Source: Taishania sp037189645 (GTDB lineage: Bacteria > Bacteroidota > Bacteroidia > Flavobacteriales_D > Crocinitomicaceae). From it: a stretch of 64,000 nt of DNA. The translations under genes were made by a program, and so were the position numbers. Each line of letters begins with the position of its first letter. The stretch's first letter is position 1. Under the pieces are notes generated by a model, which saw only the letters and a list, made by a program, of their open reading frames with translations, made no database searches and was not told the origin of the DNA. Shown piece after piece: positions 1 to 8,537 of this stretch. Location: the NCBI GenBank assembly GCA_037189645.1, contig JBBCIY010000004.1, positions 248,001 through 312,000 on the forward strand. Reading direction: 5' to 3'.

Positions 1-105
1 TAATCTCTGCGAAAATATAAATATTCATCCGCAACAGGTGTTAATAATATGAAAAAAATCAAAAATGTAAATCCGGGGAGAAAAACAAAACAGATATAAA
101 ACAAC

Positions 106-113
106 TATTTTTG
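106..113 (+). promoter_or_regulatory. -7 promoter element, TATTTTTG
   Basis: The octamer matches the Bacteroidota -7 consensus TAnnTTTG. It contains the TTG at 111 that would otherwise open the downstream reading frame, so translation should begin further in, at the TTG at 222. No clear -33 element is visible. Confidence 0.45.
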
Positions 114-221
114 TTAATTATTCGTCTTCTTTGTGTAAAAATTAAATTATCTAAAAAGGTGCTAGCTCAACAATTATTTAACCATCATTCCTTCTGCCTT
201 TATAAAAAACCACTAAACTCA

Positions 222-1838
222 TTGAAAAATAGCTTTTTACTGCTGTTTACATTCGTATTAACAACACATTCATATAGTCAGAAACAAACGGCTTCCGAAG
301 GAAAGAAGCAGATGGAACAGATCGTGAGCCAGTCCGCAGCAAAGGAGGTGAATAAAAAACTCCTTGATTTTTTGGAAGCCCAGAAGGAGCGGGATTTTGT
401 GAATGAGGAAAACTACTATTCGTTTTTACAGGCTGTAGATTCATTTTCCAATGAACAGCAAAATTATTATCCTGAAGTGACTTTCTTTGTCGGAAGAAGA
501 CTGCTGTTGTCCAAAAGATACCAGGAATCCTTTCCTTACCTCTATAAAGTCGAACTGCTGATCAAAAGCGGAAATACGTATGCATTCGAATGCGAATTCT
601 GGGAGATCATAGGGCTTTCCTATTTTTTCTTTAAACGCTATGAACAATCAAAACTGGCGCTGAACAAAGCACTCAACTGTGATAAGACAACAGATCTGGC
701 CAAGATCAATATTCTGAATACCCTGGGGTTGATCTACAGCCATTCGGAGTGGAAAAAATCCGAGGAATATTACAGAAAAGCGATCGACATTGCCCAAAAA
801 ACAGGAAATAACACCTGGTATGGCGTGCTGTCAGGAAATTTAGGGGAACTGTATTACAAACGAAAAGAGTATGATCTGGCAAAAAGCAGCTTTGAAGTTG
901 ACTTTGCCATTAGCGTGGAAGCCGGTGAAATAGAAAGCGCCATTTCTGCCATACACAAGCTCCTGGAAATAGATATCCTGCGGAAGAACACGGACAGCGC
1001 ACGGGTAAAGATGCGTGTAATCGATTCGTTGGTGCAGGCCCATAACAAGGAGCATAACATCAGCTATTTCAAGGCAAAATCAGTATGGAATGAATACACG
1101 GGAGATTTCGCAGGGGCATTGGTGTATTTTAAGAAGGCACAGCACATTCTTGATTCCCTGAATGTGGTCCGCAACGCGGTAAACGCCAATAACACAGAGT
1201 TCCAGATTGATTTTGAGCACCGGCAGGCAGAGGTGAAGATTTTACAGGAACAATCCCAGACGGATAAGCGGATCATGGGAGTATTGATGATCCTGATTAT
1301 TTCAATATCAGCAGGAGCGTTTGTGTCCATTCAGCAGATCCTGAAACGAAAGAAAAAAGAAAAAGAAGTGCTGGAGCTGAGAAACAAACAGGTTCGGGAA
1401 GACCTGGAACGGACGGAACAGGAAATGCAAAGCATCCTGAAAAGCCTGATGGAAAAGAATGAGACGATTTCCCGCATGTCTGAAGAGCTGGAGGTCGTGT
1501 TTTCTCAAATGGACAGAACGGAGGAGGAACGAAAGAATTTAACGGACAAATTGCAGGCATTTACACTGCTTACGGATGAAAGCTGGCTGAAATTCAAGCA
1601 TTTGTTTGAAAAGCTGCACCCGGGATTCTTTGATTACTTCCTTTCTAATTACGAAGACATCACCAATGCAGAAATCCGCTTTGCAGCTTTGCTGAAGCTG
1701 AACCTGGAAAACCTGGAAATATCAAAAGCGCTGGGAATAGGGCTGGAGTCGGTCAGAAAAACAAATCTCAGGCTGAGAAAACGGCTGGACATTACTGAAC
1801 AGAAAGATCTGCTGAAGCTCATCCAATCCATCGGGTAG
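222..1838 (+). CDS. TPR-containing membrane regulator with C-terminal HTH
   Basis: The product is probably a membrane-anchored transcriptional regulator. From the TTG at 222 it begins with a Sec-type signal (MKNSFLLLFTFVLTTHSYSQ). Tetratricopeptide-like helical repeats fill about residues 50-335. One membrane helix lies near 351-372, then a charged coiled coil (about 375-450), then a C-terminal helix-turn-helix resembling the LuxR/SusR-like end of Bacteroidota TPR regulators. The frame is open from 111, but that codon lies inside a -7 element. The next in-frame ATG (312) would lose the signal peptide, so TTG 222 is preferred although unusual. The gene precedes two T9SS surface-protein genes, which it may control; that link is inferred from position only. 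Its ligand is unknown. Confidence 0.7.
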   Translation: MKNSFLLLFTFVLTTHSYSQKQTASEGKKQMEQIVSQSAAKEVNKKLLDFLEAQKERDFVNEENYYSFLQAVDSFSNEQQNYYPEVTFFVGRRLLLSKRYQESFPYLYKVELLIKSGNTYAFECEFWEIIGLSYFFFKRYEQSKLALNKALNCDKTTDLAKINILNTLGLIYSHSEWKKSEEYYRKAIDIAQKTGNNTWYGVLSGNLGELYYKRKEYDLAKSSFEVDFAISVEAGEIESAISAIHKLLEIDILRKNTDSARVKMRVIDSLVQAHNKEHNISYFKAKSVWNEYTGDFAGALVYFKKAQHILDSLNVVRNAVNANNTEFQIDFEHRQAEVKILQEQSQTDKRIMGVLMILIISISAGAFVSIQQILKRKKKEKEVLELRNKQVREDLERTEQEMQSILKSLMEKNETISRMSEELEVVFSQMDRTEEERKNLTDKLQAFTLLTDESWLKFKHLFEKLHPGFFDYFLSNYEDITNAEIRFAALLKLNLENLEISKALGIGLESVRKTNLRLRKRLDITEQKDLLKLIQSIG

Positions 1839-1880
1839 TGTTTTAATGCCCGTATTGTGCACTGAAAGACAGGGAGTTCC

Positions 1881-1899
1881 ATTGTCCCATTATTGTCCC
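1881..1899 (+). promoter_or_regulatory. Direct repeat ATTGTCCC x2, possible operator
   Basis: ATTGTCCC occurs at 1881-1888 and again at 1892-1899, spaced 11 bp start to start, or about one helical turn. It lies 43 bp after the stop of the TPR/HTH regulator and about 100 bp before the T9SS protein gene. The spacing suits two regulator subunits on one DNA face. The assignment is inference. Confidence 0.35.
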
Positions 1900-1998
1900 G
1901 TTCTGAAAGGAAAAGGGTGCTCTTTTTTTTCATAACCTTGTACTTGGGTATTATCTTATGATTAACAAATTTATTTATTCACTTAAAACTAACTTTAT

Positions 1999-4900
1999 AT
2001 GAGAGTTTTTTACAGATCATTGAAAAGTGTATGGGGAATGTTTTTGGGAGTAGCTCTCTCTGCTGGCTCAGTCTCAGGCATTTTTTCACAGACAATCGAT
2101 GTACAGATCGGTACACAGACAGGGACGACAACGAATGTGCCGCTTACTACTAATTACGGATTTTCTTATTCACAGCAGATTTATACGGTTTCGGACTTAA
2201 ACAATGCTGGAATTACAGGACCGGCTGAGATATCCGTCATTCGCTTTTACCGTACCAATGGTAATTTGACAAATTCACTTCAGTGGGATGTATACCTTGG
2301 AAACTCTGTAAAAACAGAATTTACAAGTACAACAGATTGGGAAACTTCCGGAAACTTACAACAAGTTTTTTCAGGGACGATAACAGAAGCGGGGGCCAAT
2401 GAATGGCAGGAAATTACATTCAGTACTCCATTTAACTGGGATGGAGTAAGCAACCTTATTGTTGCGATTGATGAAAACCAGTCGAACTGGGGAACACTTG
2501 CCAGTTGGAGAAAATCGGATTTAGGTACCAACAGAAGTATCTATTATCGTAGTGACGGAACAAATCCAGACCCGTCAGCGCCTCCTACGGCAAACGGAAG
2601 ATTTAACTATGTAAACAATATTCAATTGGTTGCCTCTCCTACAACTCCATGTTCAGGAGCGCCTGCGTTAACAAACATCGTATCCAGTGAAGGATCTGAT
2701 GTGTGTGAAGGATCTGATTTTATTCTGTCTTTAGAAGACGGAACCAGCTATTTTCAGGATGGGATCACCTACCAGTGGCAGCAGTTTGACGGCACGAACT
2801 GGGGGGATATTTCCGGAGAGACAGAAAGTACATATACAATCAATGCAGTTACAACATCGACGGACTATCAGGTTGTTATCGGCTGTTCATTAACGGATGA
2901 CGAAGTAACATTGGCGCCTTTATCAATTGTGGTGCATGAGAATCCGACCGTAACAGTTGACATAGAAGAAAGTGTTGTTTGCCCGTCTACCGGAATAACG
3001 GTAACAGCGAGCGGTGCTGATACGTATTCCTGGGCTCCGTCGGCAGGATTGAGCGCTACAAACACAGCGACAGTTGATGCATTGCCTGCAACAGCAACGG
3101 TTTATACGGTAACCGGAACCGATGCTTATGGATGTACTGCCACAGCTCAGACAACAATTACTCCTTTCGCGAATGTTTCTTCCCAGGCAGTGATTAACCC
3201 TTCTGAATTGTGTGAGGCGAATGTGCCGGTATCCATTACGGTAAGCGAAGCTCCGGAAGTGGTAGGAGGAACCTGGGAATACCGTTTCCTGGGTGTTGAT
3301 GGTATAACGGAAGTGCAACCATGGAACACTACCAATGTGTACAACTTTATTCCTTCAGAAGATTCTGTATATACATTCTATTACCAATTGAGAAATTCAG
3401 CTTGTACCGAGGCGCTTGATTCAGTTAAGATTTCCGTATCGGTTGGTTTTGGTTCCGAAGGAGTAGCGATTACAAATTATGATTGTAATAACCTGGGAGG
3501 TTCGGCTTCATTGATCAATCCGTTCGGACAGGTTGCCATCGCGTCCATTTATTCAAATGATTTCAACGCTCCTGCTGATCTGTCGGCATTTACTTTATCC
3601 GGACAGGCAGCAAACACAGACGGACGTTTGGTTTTAACCCCTTCTGCAACCAGCATCAGCGGGAATGCCCTTTTAACGGTTCCTGATTTCACAGCCGGTC
3701 CGAACAATTCTTTTTCAATTTCGTTTGACCTGACTGCCGATCTTCCGATCGATAACTGGGGTACGGGAGGTGCAGACGGTATCACTTATTCATTTGGGGA
3801 CGATGCGACACCAACATCCAACGGATCCAACCAGAACGGACGTGGTACAAAACTACGCTTGTCTTTTGACTCTGCGGGTAACAGCAGTGAAAATAATAAT
3901 CAGTCCGGGATTTACCTGGTTTACGGATGGACGGCTAATAACGCATTTGGCCCTGCAAGTTCACAGACATTGGCTTATTCCAACAACATCGCATTGTGGA
4001 AAGGGCAGACAGATGTTCCTGTTGTACTTACTATAGACGCGAACGGTTTCGCACATCTGACGGTTGGAGGTGTTTCCATTTTTGAAAACATACAAATGCC
4101 TGCTGCTTATCTGAATGCAGATGTTTCCGGGTGGAATCACTTATTCTCGGCAGGAACAGGAGGAGATGCTTTACGCCATGCAATTGACAACCTGAATATT
4201 GAGACAGGTGCATTGCAATTCGGGATCACTCAAAGCTCAACAGCGACTCCTGAAAACTGGCAGGTATCTTCAACATTTACAGACCTGATGCCGGGAACAT
4301 ACTACATCTGGGCAGCGAAAGATGAAACAGCAGCATGCAGCAAGATGATTGAAACCGTTGTGGTTGAGAACGCAAACCCTGTTGTTGACCTGGGTGCCGA
4401 TACTACGATCTGTGCCGGTGAAACATTGATACTGGATGCAGGGAACCCGGGATCAAGCTATGTATGGAGCAATTCAAGTGAGGTAAGCCAGACACTGGAA
4501 GTTTCAACTTCAGGTACTTATACTGTTTACGCGACTGCTCCTAACGGATGCCTTGGAATCGGAAACATCAATGTGTCTGTGAGTGAAGCTCCTTCAGCAG
4601 CAGGTATCTACAGACAAGGATCTTATCCGAACTTTGTGTTTTCTGTGCTGAATCCTGATAACGCAGCTACTTACGACTGGAATTTTGGAGACGGTACGAT
4701 CCTGACCAATGCTCCGGCTACTGTATCGCATTACTATACAAGCGCTGCACCAGCAACGGTGACCGTTACATTGTCCAATGACTGCGGTTCTGTTGATATT
4801 TCTGAAGCTTACGGAGATCTTGCTATTGAAAACACACAGCTTTCAGGATTGAAGATTTATCCGAATCCGGCAACAGACAAATTCACCGTTTCACTGGATG

Positions 4901-5073
4901 ATGCATCTGAAGCGTATGTTTCTGTTGTTTCCACAGCTGGTTCCGTGGTTCTGGAAAATACTCCTTTCTCCAATCAGATCGTTGTTAATACGGGTGTATG
5001 GGAAAGCGGGATTTACTTTGTAACAGTTTCCGCAAATGGAGCTGTGACAACCAGCAAGGTTGTTGTCAGATAA
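1999..5073 (+). CDS. T9SS-exported multidomain surface protein, type A sorting domain
   Basis: This is a large secreted or cell-surface protein of 1024 residues, possibly an adhesin. An N-terminal signal peptide ends near residue 31 (GIFSQ). Next comes a beta-rich domain (about 35-210) of a kind common in Flavobacteriales extracellular proteins, then Ig/PKD-like repeats (about 220-480). A jelly-roll segment resembling L-type lectin or carbohydrate-binding folds spans about 510-735 (see the GGADGITYSFGD region). Another PKD-like domain with YDWNFGDG is near 890. The last 75 residues form a type A T9SS signal (KIYPNPATDKF and a C-terminal KVVVR), which directs export across the outer membrane and removal of the signal. 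A perfect terminator follows. Ligand and catalytic activity cannot be read from the sequence. Confidence 0.85.
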   Translation: MRVFYRSLKSVWGMFLGVALSAGSVSGIFSQTIDVQIGTQTGTTTNVPLTTNYGFSYSQQIYTVSDLNNAGITGPAEISVIRFYRTNGNLTNSLQWDVYLGNSVKTEFTSTTDWETSGNLQQVFSGTITEAGANEWQEITFSTPFNWDGVSNLIVAIDENQSNWGTLASWRKSDLGTNRSIYYRSDGTNPDPSAPPTANGRFNYVNNIQLVASPTTPCSGAPALTNIVSSEGSDVCEGSDFILSLEDGTSYFQDGITYQWQQFDGTNWGDISGETESTYTINAVTTSTDYQVVIGCSLTDDEVTLAPLSIVVHENPTVTVDIEESVVCPSTGITVTASGADTYSWAPSAGLSATNTATVDALPATATVYTVTGTDAYGCTATAQTTITPFANVSSQAVINPSELCEANVPVSITVSEAPEVVGGTWEYRFLGVDGITEVQPWNTTNVYNFIPSEDSVYTFYYQLRNSACTEALDSVKISVSVGFGSEGVAITNYDCNNLGGSASLINPFGQVAIASIYSNDFNAPADLSAFTLSGQAANTDGRLVLTPSATSISGNALLTVPDFTAGPNNSFSISFDLTADLPIDNWGTGGADGITYSFGDDATPTSNGSNQNGRGTKLRLSFDSAGNSSENNNQSGIYLVYGWTANNAFGPASSQTLAYSNNIALWKGQTDVPVVLTIDANGFAHLTVGGVSIFENIQMPAAYLNADVSGWNHLFSAGTGGDALRHAIDNLNIETGALQFGITQSSTATPENWQVSSTFTDLMPGTYYIWAAKDETAACSKMIETVVVENANPVVDLGADTTICAGETLILDAGNPGSSYVWSNSSEVSQTLEVSTSGTYTVYATAPNGCLGIGNINVSVSEAPSAAGIYRQGSYPNFVFSVLNPDNAATYDWNFGDGTILTNAPATVSHYYTSAAPATVTVTLSNDCGSVDISEAYGDLAIENTQLSGLKIYPNPATDKFTVSLDDASEAYVSVVSTAGSVVLENTPFSNQIVVNTGVWESGIYFVTVSANGAVTTSKVVVR

Positions 5074-5095
5074 TTGTGCAAACAGGTTTTGGTTT

Positions 5096-5125
5096 AAAAA
5101 GAGAGGGAAATCTCCCTCTCTTTTT
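5096..5125 (+). terminator. Rho-independent terminator
   Basis: A 13-bp perfect stem (5096-5108 with 5113-5125) closes a 4-base loop. The A5 flank on the left and T5 on the right form the outer pairs. It sits 22 bp after the first T9SS gene and separates it from the second. Confidence 0.85.
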
Positions 5126-5197
5126 GGAAACGATACATTTTTTCTGTAAATTGTTAGTATTTACAGGTTTAAAAGACAACTTGAAAAGGAAAATATT

Positions 5198-7180
5198 ATG
5201 AGATTGTTAGCAGCATTAGTCATATCGGGAAGTGTTGGAATCAGCGCAGCATCGGCGCAATGTGGTTCGGTTCAGCCTGATTTGGGGAACGATACGATTG
5301 TTTGCCAGGGTCAGTCAGTAATATTGAATCCCGGAACCTTTGATTCTTATTTGTGGGACAATAACTCCACAAGCGCTACACGTGCCGTTACCCAGACAGG
5401 AACTTACTGGGTAAAAGTAGGTACGGTTGAACTGACAGATAATCTGATTGTAAACGGGGATTTTGAACAGGGAAACACCGGTTTTTCGACAGGATATACC
5501 TATACCAATACGTCTACGGGAACCTATGGAATGTTGTCGCAGGAAGGATATTATACGATTACCTCCTCACCTAATCTTGCCCACACGAATTTCCTTGCCT
5601 GTACAGACCACACTCCTCCTCCCGGAACACAAATGATGGTTGTGAACGGGGCGAATTCACCTACGGATGTATGGTGCCAGACCGTTAACGTTAATCCCGG
5701 AACGGACTACTATTTCGGTACGTGGGTTTCCAATGCCCTGAATGATGCGAATGTTGCACAGCTGCAATTCTCAATCAATAACAGCACGATCGGAGCCATC
5801 TTTTCCCCTTCGGCAACCGGGTGCAACTGGACACAATTCTACCAGGTGTGGAATTCAGGGATAGCAACAACGGCAGACATTTGTATTCTCAACCAGAACA
5901 CAAATGTTTCCGGAAACGACTTTATGATTGATGACATTACATTTGCGACCATTTGTTATGATTACGATACGATAAACATCACAAGTGTTCCCAAGCCGGT
6001 TATTACCGTTACACCAAACGACTCTATCTGTGTGGGGGAAATGTCATCCATTATCGCATCTTCTTCCGATCCCAACCTGGTTTATACCTGGAATCCGGGA
6101 AACATACAGTCGGATGAATTGAATGTTTCTCCAACGTCTTCGATGTTCTATTCTGTTACCGGAGTTGATACGAATGGCTGTGTTTCCAACCTGGAAAGCC
6201 GGCTGGTATATGTGAAAGCATCTCCTACGGTTACCATTGTAGAATTAGAAAACCCGGTTTGTTTCGGCGATTCCGTGTTTTTAACCGCCACATCTCCGAA
6301 CCCGAACCTTACCTATAACTGGACTCCGATTGCTGCCACTACGCAACAGGTTTCGGATCTTCCATCAGGTTCTACGCAATATACAGTGCAGGTGACCAAC
6401 CAGACTGGCTGTTCGGCATACGATACCATTGATATTGTCGTTATACCGGAGCTTGAACTGACTTTTTCAGGAAACACGACCATCTGCGCCGGCGACAGCA
6501 CATTGCTGACAGTATCCGGAAATGTTCCCCAGATGCAGTTTGTATGGGAGGGAACTGCGCCGGGAGATCAATACTGGGTTGCTCCTTCTCAGAACAGCTA
6601 TGTGTATGCGACGGGATCTTACCAGAATTGCCCGCAGGTGACTGATTCTGTCCTGGTTGTTGTCAATGTTATTCCATCTGTAGCTCCGCCTGCGGATGTC
6701 CAGGTGTGTAAAGGCGAATCATTTAGTGTGACAGTGTACCCGACACCAGCGTCCGGGACTGTTCACTGGGATTCCGTTGGAATGTTGACGGGAACAACAG
6801 TTACGTTTACTGCAACGGAGGATGAGTACAAGTACTTTTTTGCAGAACACCTGGGATGTGTGTCAGAGCCGGATTCTTTCTTTGTGGATGTCTTGCTTAC
6901 CTGCGATATCGAGATTCCTAACGTATTTACACCGAATAAAGATGGAGTAAACGACTTCTTCTCCCTCATTTCTTTTGATGGGATTGAAAGCCTGGATTGT
7001 GTCATTCTGAACCGGTGGGGGAATGTGATCCAGTCGTTCAGCCAGCCGGGTTTTGCCTGGGATGGAAAAGATTCGAGCGGCAATGACGTAAGTGAAGGAG
7101 TATATTTCTATCACATTACCGGTTTTACCGCCGGGGGTGAAGAAATTGAGAAACATGGATTTGTAACGCTGGAACGATAA
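5198..7180 (+). CDS. T9SS-exported protein with gliding-motility-associated type B C-terminal domain
   Basis: This 660-residue secreted protein has a signal peptide ending in SAASAQ (about residue 21). It then has a PKD-like domain (25-80) with the motif LGNDTIVCQGQSV, a jelly-roll domain opening NLIVNGDFEQG (about 85-255) like carbohydrate-binding modules, and three to four Ig/PKD-like repeats. The last 90 residues, starting IPNVFTPNKDGVNDFF and ending in GFVTLER, are the type B (CHU_C, gliding-motility-associated) sorting domain. Such proteins are exported by T9SS and often remain on the cell surface. It lies 124 bp after the preceding T9SS gene with a terminator between, so it probably has its own promoter. 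The specific ligand is unknown. Confidence 0.85.
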   Translation: MRLLAALVISGSVGISAASAQCGSVQPDLGNDTIVCQGQSVILNPGTFDSYLWDNNSTSATRAVTQTGTYWVKVGTVELTDNLIVNGDFEQGNTGFSTGYTYTNTSTGTYGMLSQEGYYTITSSPNLAHTNFLACTDHTPPPGTQMMVVNGANSPTDVWCQTVNVNPGTDYYFGTWVSNALNDANVAQLQFSINNSTIGAIFSPSATGCNWTQFYQVWNSGIATTADICILNQNTNVSGNDFMIDDITFATICYDYDTINITSVPKPVITVTPNDSICVGEMSSIIASSSDPNLVYTWNPGNIQSDELNVSPTSSMFYSVTGVDTNGCVSNLESRLVYVKASPTVTIVELENPVCFGDSVFLTATSPNPNLTYNWTPIAATTQQVSDLPSGSTQYTVQVTNQTGCSAYDTIDIVVIPELELTFSGNTTICAGDSTLLTVSGNVPQMQFVWEGTAPGDQYWVAPSQNSYVYATGSYQNCPQVTDSVLVVVNVIPSVAPPADVQVCKGESFSVTVYPTPASGTVHWDSVGMLTGTTVTFTATEDEYKYFFAEHLGCVSEPDSFFVDVLLTCDIEIPNVFTPNKDGVNDFFSLISFDGIESLDCVILNRWGNVIQSFSQPGFAWDGKDSSGNDVSEGVYFYHITGFTAGGEEIEKHGFVTLER

Positions 7181-7208
7181 TTTTTCATAAGATTGTAGAT
7201 GCTTGAAA

Positions 7209-7240
7209 GGGAGTCCGGATTTATCGGCTCCCTTATCTTT
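7209..7240 (+). terminator. Probable Rho-independent terminator
   Basis: GGGAG and CCG (7209-7217) pair with CGG and CTCCC (7225-7232) around one bulged T, followed by a T-rich tail. It is placed 28 bp after the second T9SS gene. Confidence 0.6.
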
Positions 7241-7317
7241 TACCCTGTTTTGGCCGTCTGTTGAGAAAGGTCCGGATAAACGGGAGGCATTTATTTTCAG
7301 TAATCGTCAATTTTAGG

Positions 7318-7325
7318 TAGATTTG
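7318..7325 (+). promoter_or_regulatory. -7 promoter element, TAGATTTG
   Basis: This is an exact TAnnTTTG match. It overlaps the TTG at 7323, ruling that codon out as a start, and predicts transcription from about 7331. The ATG at 7350 is then the sensible start of the hydroxyacyl-CoA dehydrogenase. Confidence 0.6.
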
Positions 7326-7349
7326 GGCAGCAAAATGATCGGATTGAAA

Positions 7350-8504
7350 ATGAAAGTAGGAGTTTTAGGAGCTGGTACGATGGGTGCAGGGATTGCACAG
7401 GTAGCAGCACAGGCAGGGAACCAGGTTGTACTGGTCGACTTGAACCAGGAGGTTTTGACGAAAGCTGAAAACAACCTTGTAAAGGTACTTGACAGACTGA
7501 CGGAAAAAGGGAAGTTGTCTGCTTCAGAGTCTGAGGAAATCCAGGATCGTTTTACCTATTCCACCGCTGTTGCTGATTTTGCTTCATGCGGGATCGTCAT
7601 TGAAGCGATAGTTGAAAACATAGGTGTGAAACATTCCGTTTTCAAAGAGCTGGAGTCCATTGTTGCGGATGATTGTATCCTGGCTTCCAATACTTCTTCT
7701 CTCCCCATCGCCTCTATCGGTTCGGTGCTCAGGAATCCTTCCAGGATCATCGGGATCCATTTCTTCAACCCGGCACCTCTGATGCCGCTGGTAGAGATCA
7801 TCCCTGCCGTGCAGACTGCTTCTGAGGTGACCGTACAGGCGAAAGCATTGATCGACAGCTGGAAGAAGATCACCGTTTTGTGTAAGGACACACCCGGGTT
7901 TATCGTAAATCGTGTTGCCCGCCCGTTCTACGGAGAGGCATTGCGGATCTGTGAAGAGGGCATCGCGGATTTTGCTACCATTGACTGGGCGATGACCGAG
8001 ATCGGGGGATTCAGGATGGGGCCGTTCACATTGATGGACTACATCGGGAATGATATTAATTATACGGTAACGGAGTCTGTCTTTTCTGCATTCTACTATG
8101 ATCCGCGCTATAAGCCTTCCTTTACGCAGAAACGTCATTTTGAAGCCGGCTACCTGGGCAGAAAATCAGGAAGAGGCTATTATGATTATGCCGAAAATGC
8201 GGTTCAGCCGGAACCGGTGAAAGACCAGATTATAGGACAGCAGATTGTTGACCGCATCTTGGTAATGCTGATGAATGAAGCGATTGATGCATTGTTCCTG
8301 AATATTGCATCTAAAAAGGATATTGACCTGGCAATGACGAACGGGGTGAACTACCCGAAAGGATTGCTTGCCTGGGCAGAGGAGAAATCATTGCCCTGGG
8401 TGCTGGAACAATTAGAGAAGCTCTTTGAAGAATACGGAGAAGACCGTTACAGGCCCAGCCCGTTGCTAAAACGATTGGTCAGGGAGGGAAAAACATCATT
8501 CTGA
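7350..8504 (+). CDS. 3-hydroxyacyl-CoA dehydrogenase
   Basis: This enzyme oxidises (S)-3-hydroxyacyl-CoA to 3-oxoacyl-CoA with NAD+ in fatty-acid beta-oxidation or butyryl/phenylacetyl-CoA type pathways. The Rossmann motif GAGTMGAGIA follows the start directly. Family motifs ASNTSSLPIA, GIHFFNPAP (the catalytic His) and KDTPGFIVNR come in order, followed by two C-terminal 3HCDH domains. The length of 385 residues is close to PaaH-like members with a duplicated C-terminal domain. The ATG at 7350 is chosen because a -7 element occupies 7318-7325. No thiolase or enoyl-CoA hydratase gene is adjacent, so the exact pathway is open. Confidence 0.92.
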   Translation: MKVGVLGAGTMGAGIAQVAAQAGNQVVLVDLNQEVLTKAENNLVKVLDRLTEKGKLSASESEEIQDRFTYSTAVADFASCGIVIEAIVENIGVKHSVFKELESIVADDCILASNTSSLPIASIGSVLRNPSRIIGIHFFNPAPLMPLVEIIPAVQTASEVTVQAKALIDSWKKITVLCKDTPGFIVNRVARPFYGEALRICEEGIADFATIDWAMTEIGGFRMGPFTLMDYIGNDINYTVTESVFSAFYYDPRYKPSFTQKRHFEAGYLGRKSGRGYYDYAENAVQPEPVKDQIIGQQIVDRILVMLMNEAIDALFLNIASKKDIDLAMTNGVNYPKGLLAWAEEKSLPWVLEQLEKLFEEYGEDRYRPSPLLKRLVREGKTSF

Positions 8505-8537
8505 TGGATCCTTTACTCCTTCACTTCGTGTCAGGAG

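Noticed and set aside
111..221. N-terminal extension of the TPR/HTH regulator from TTG 111
   Set aside because: The TTG lies in a -7 element and the added residues would precede a normal signal peptide.
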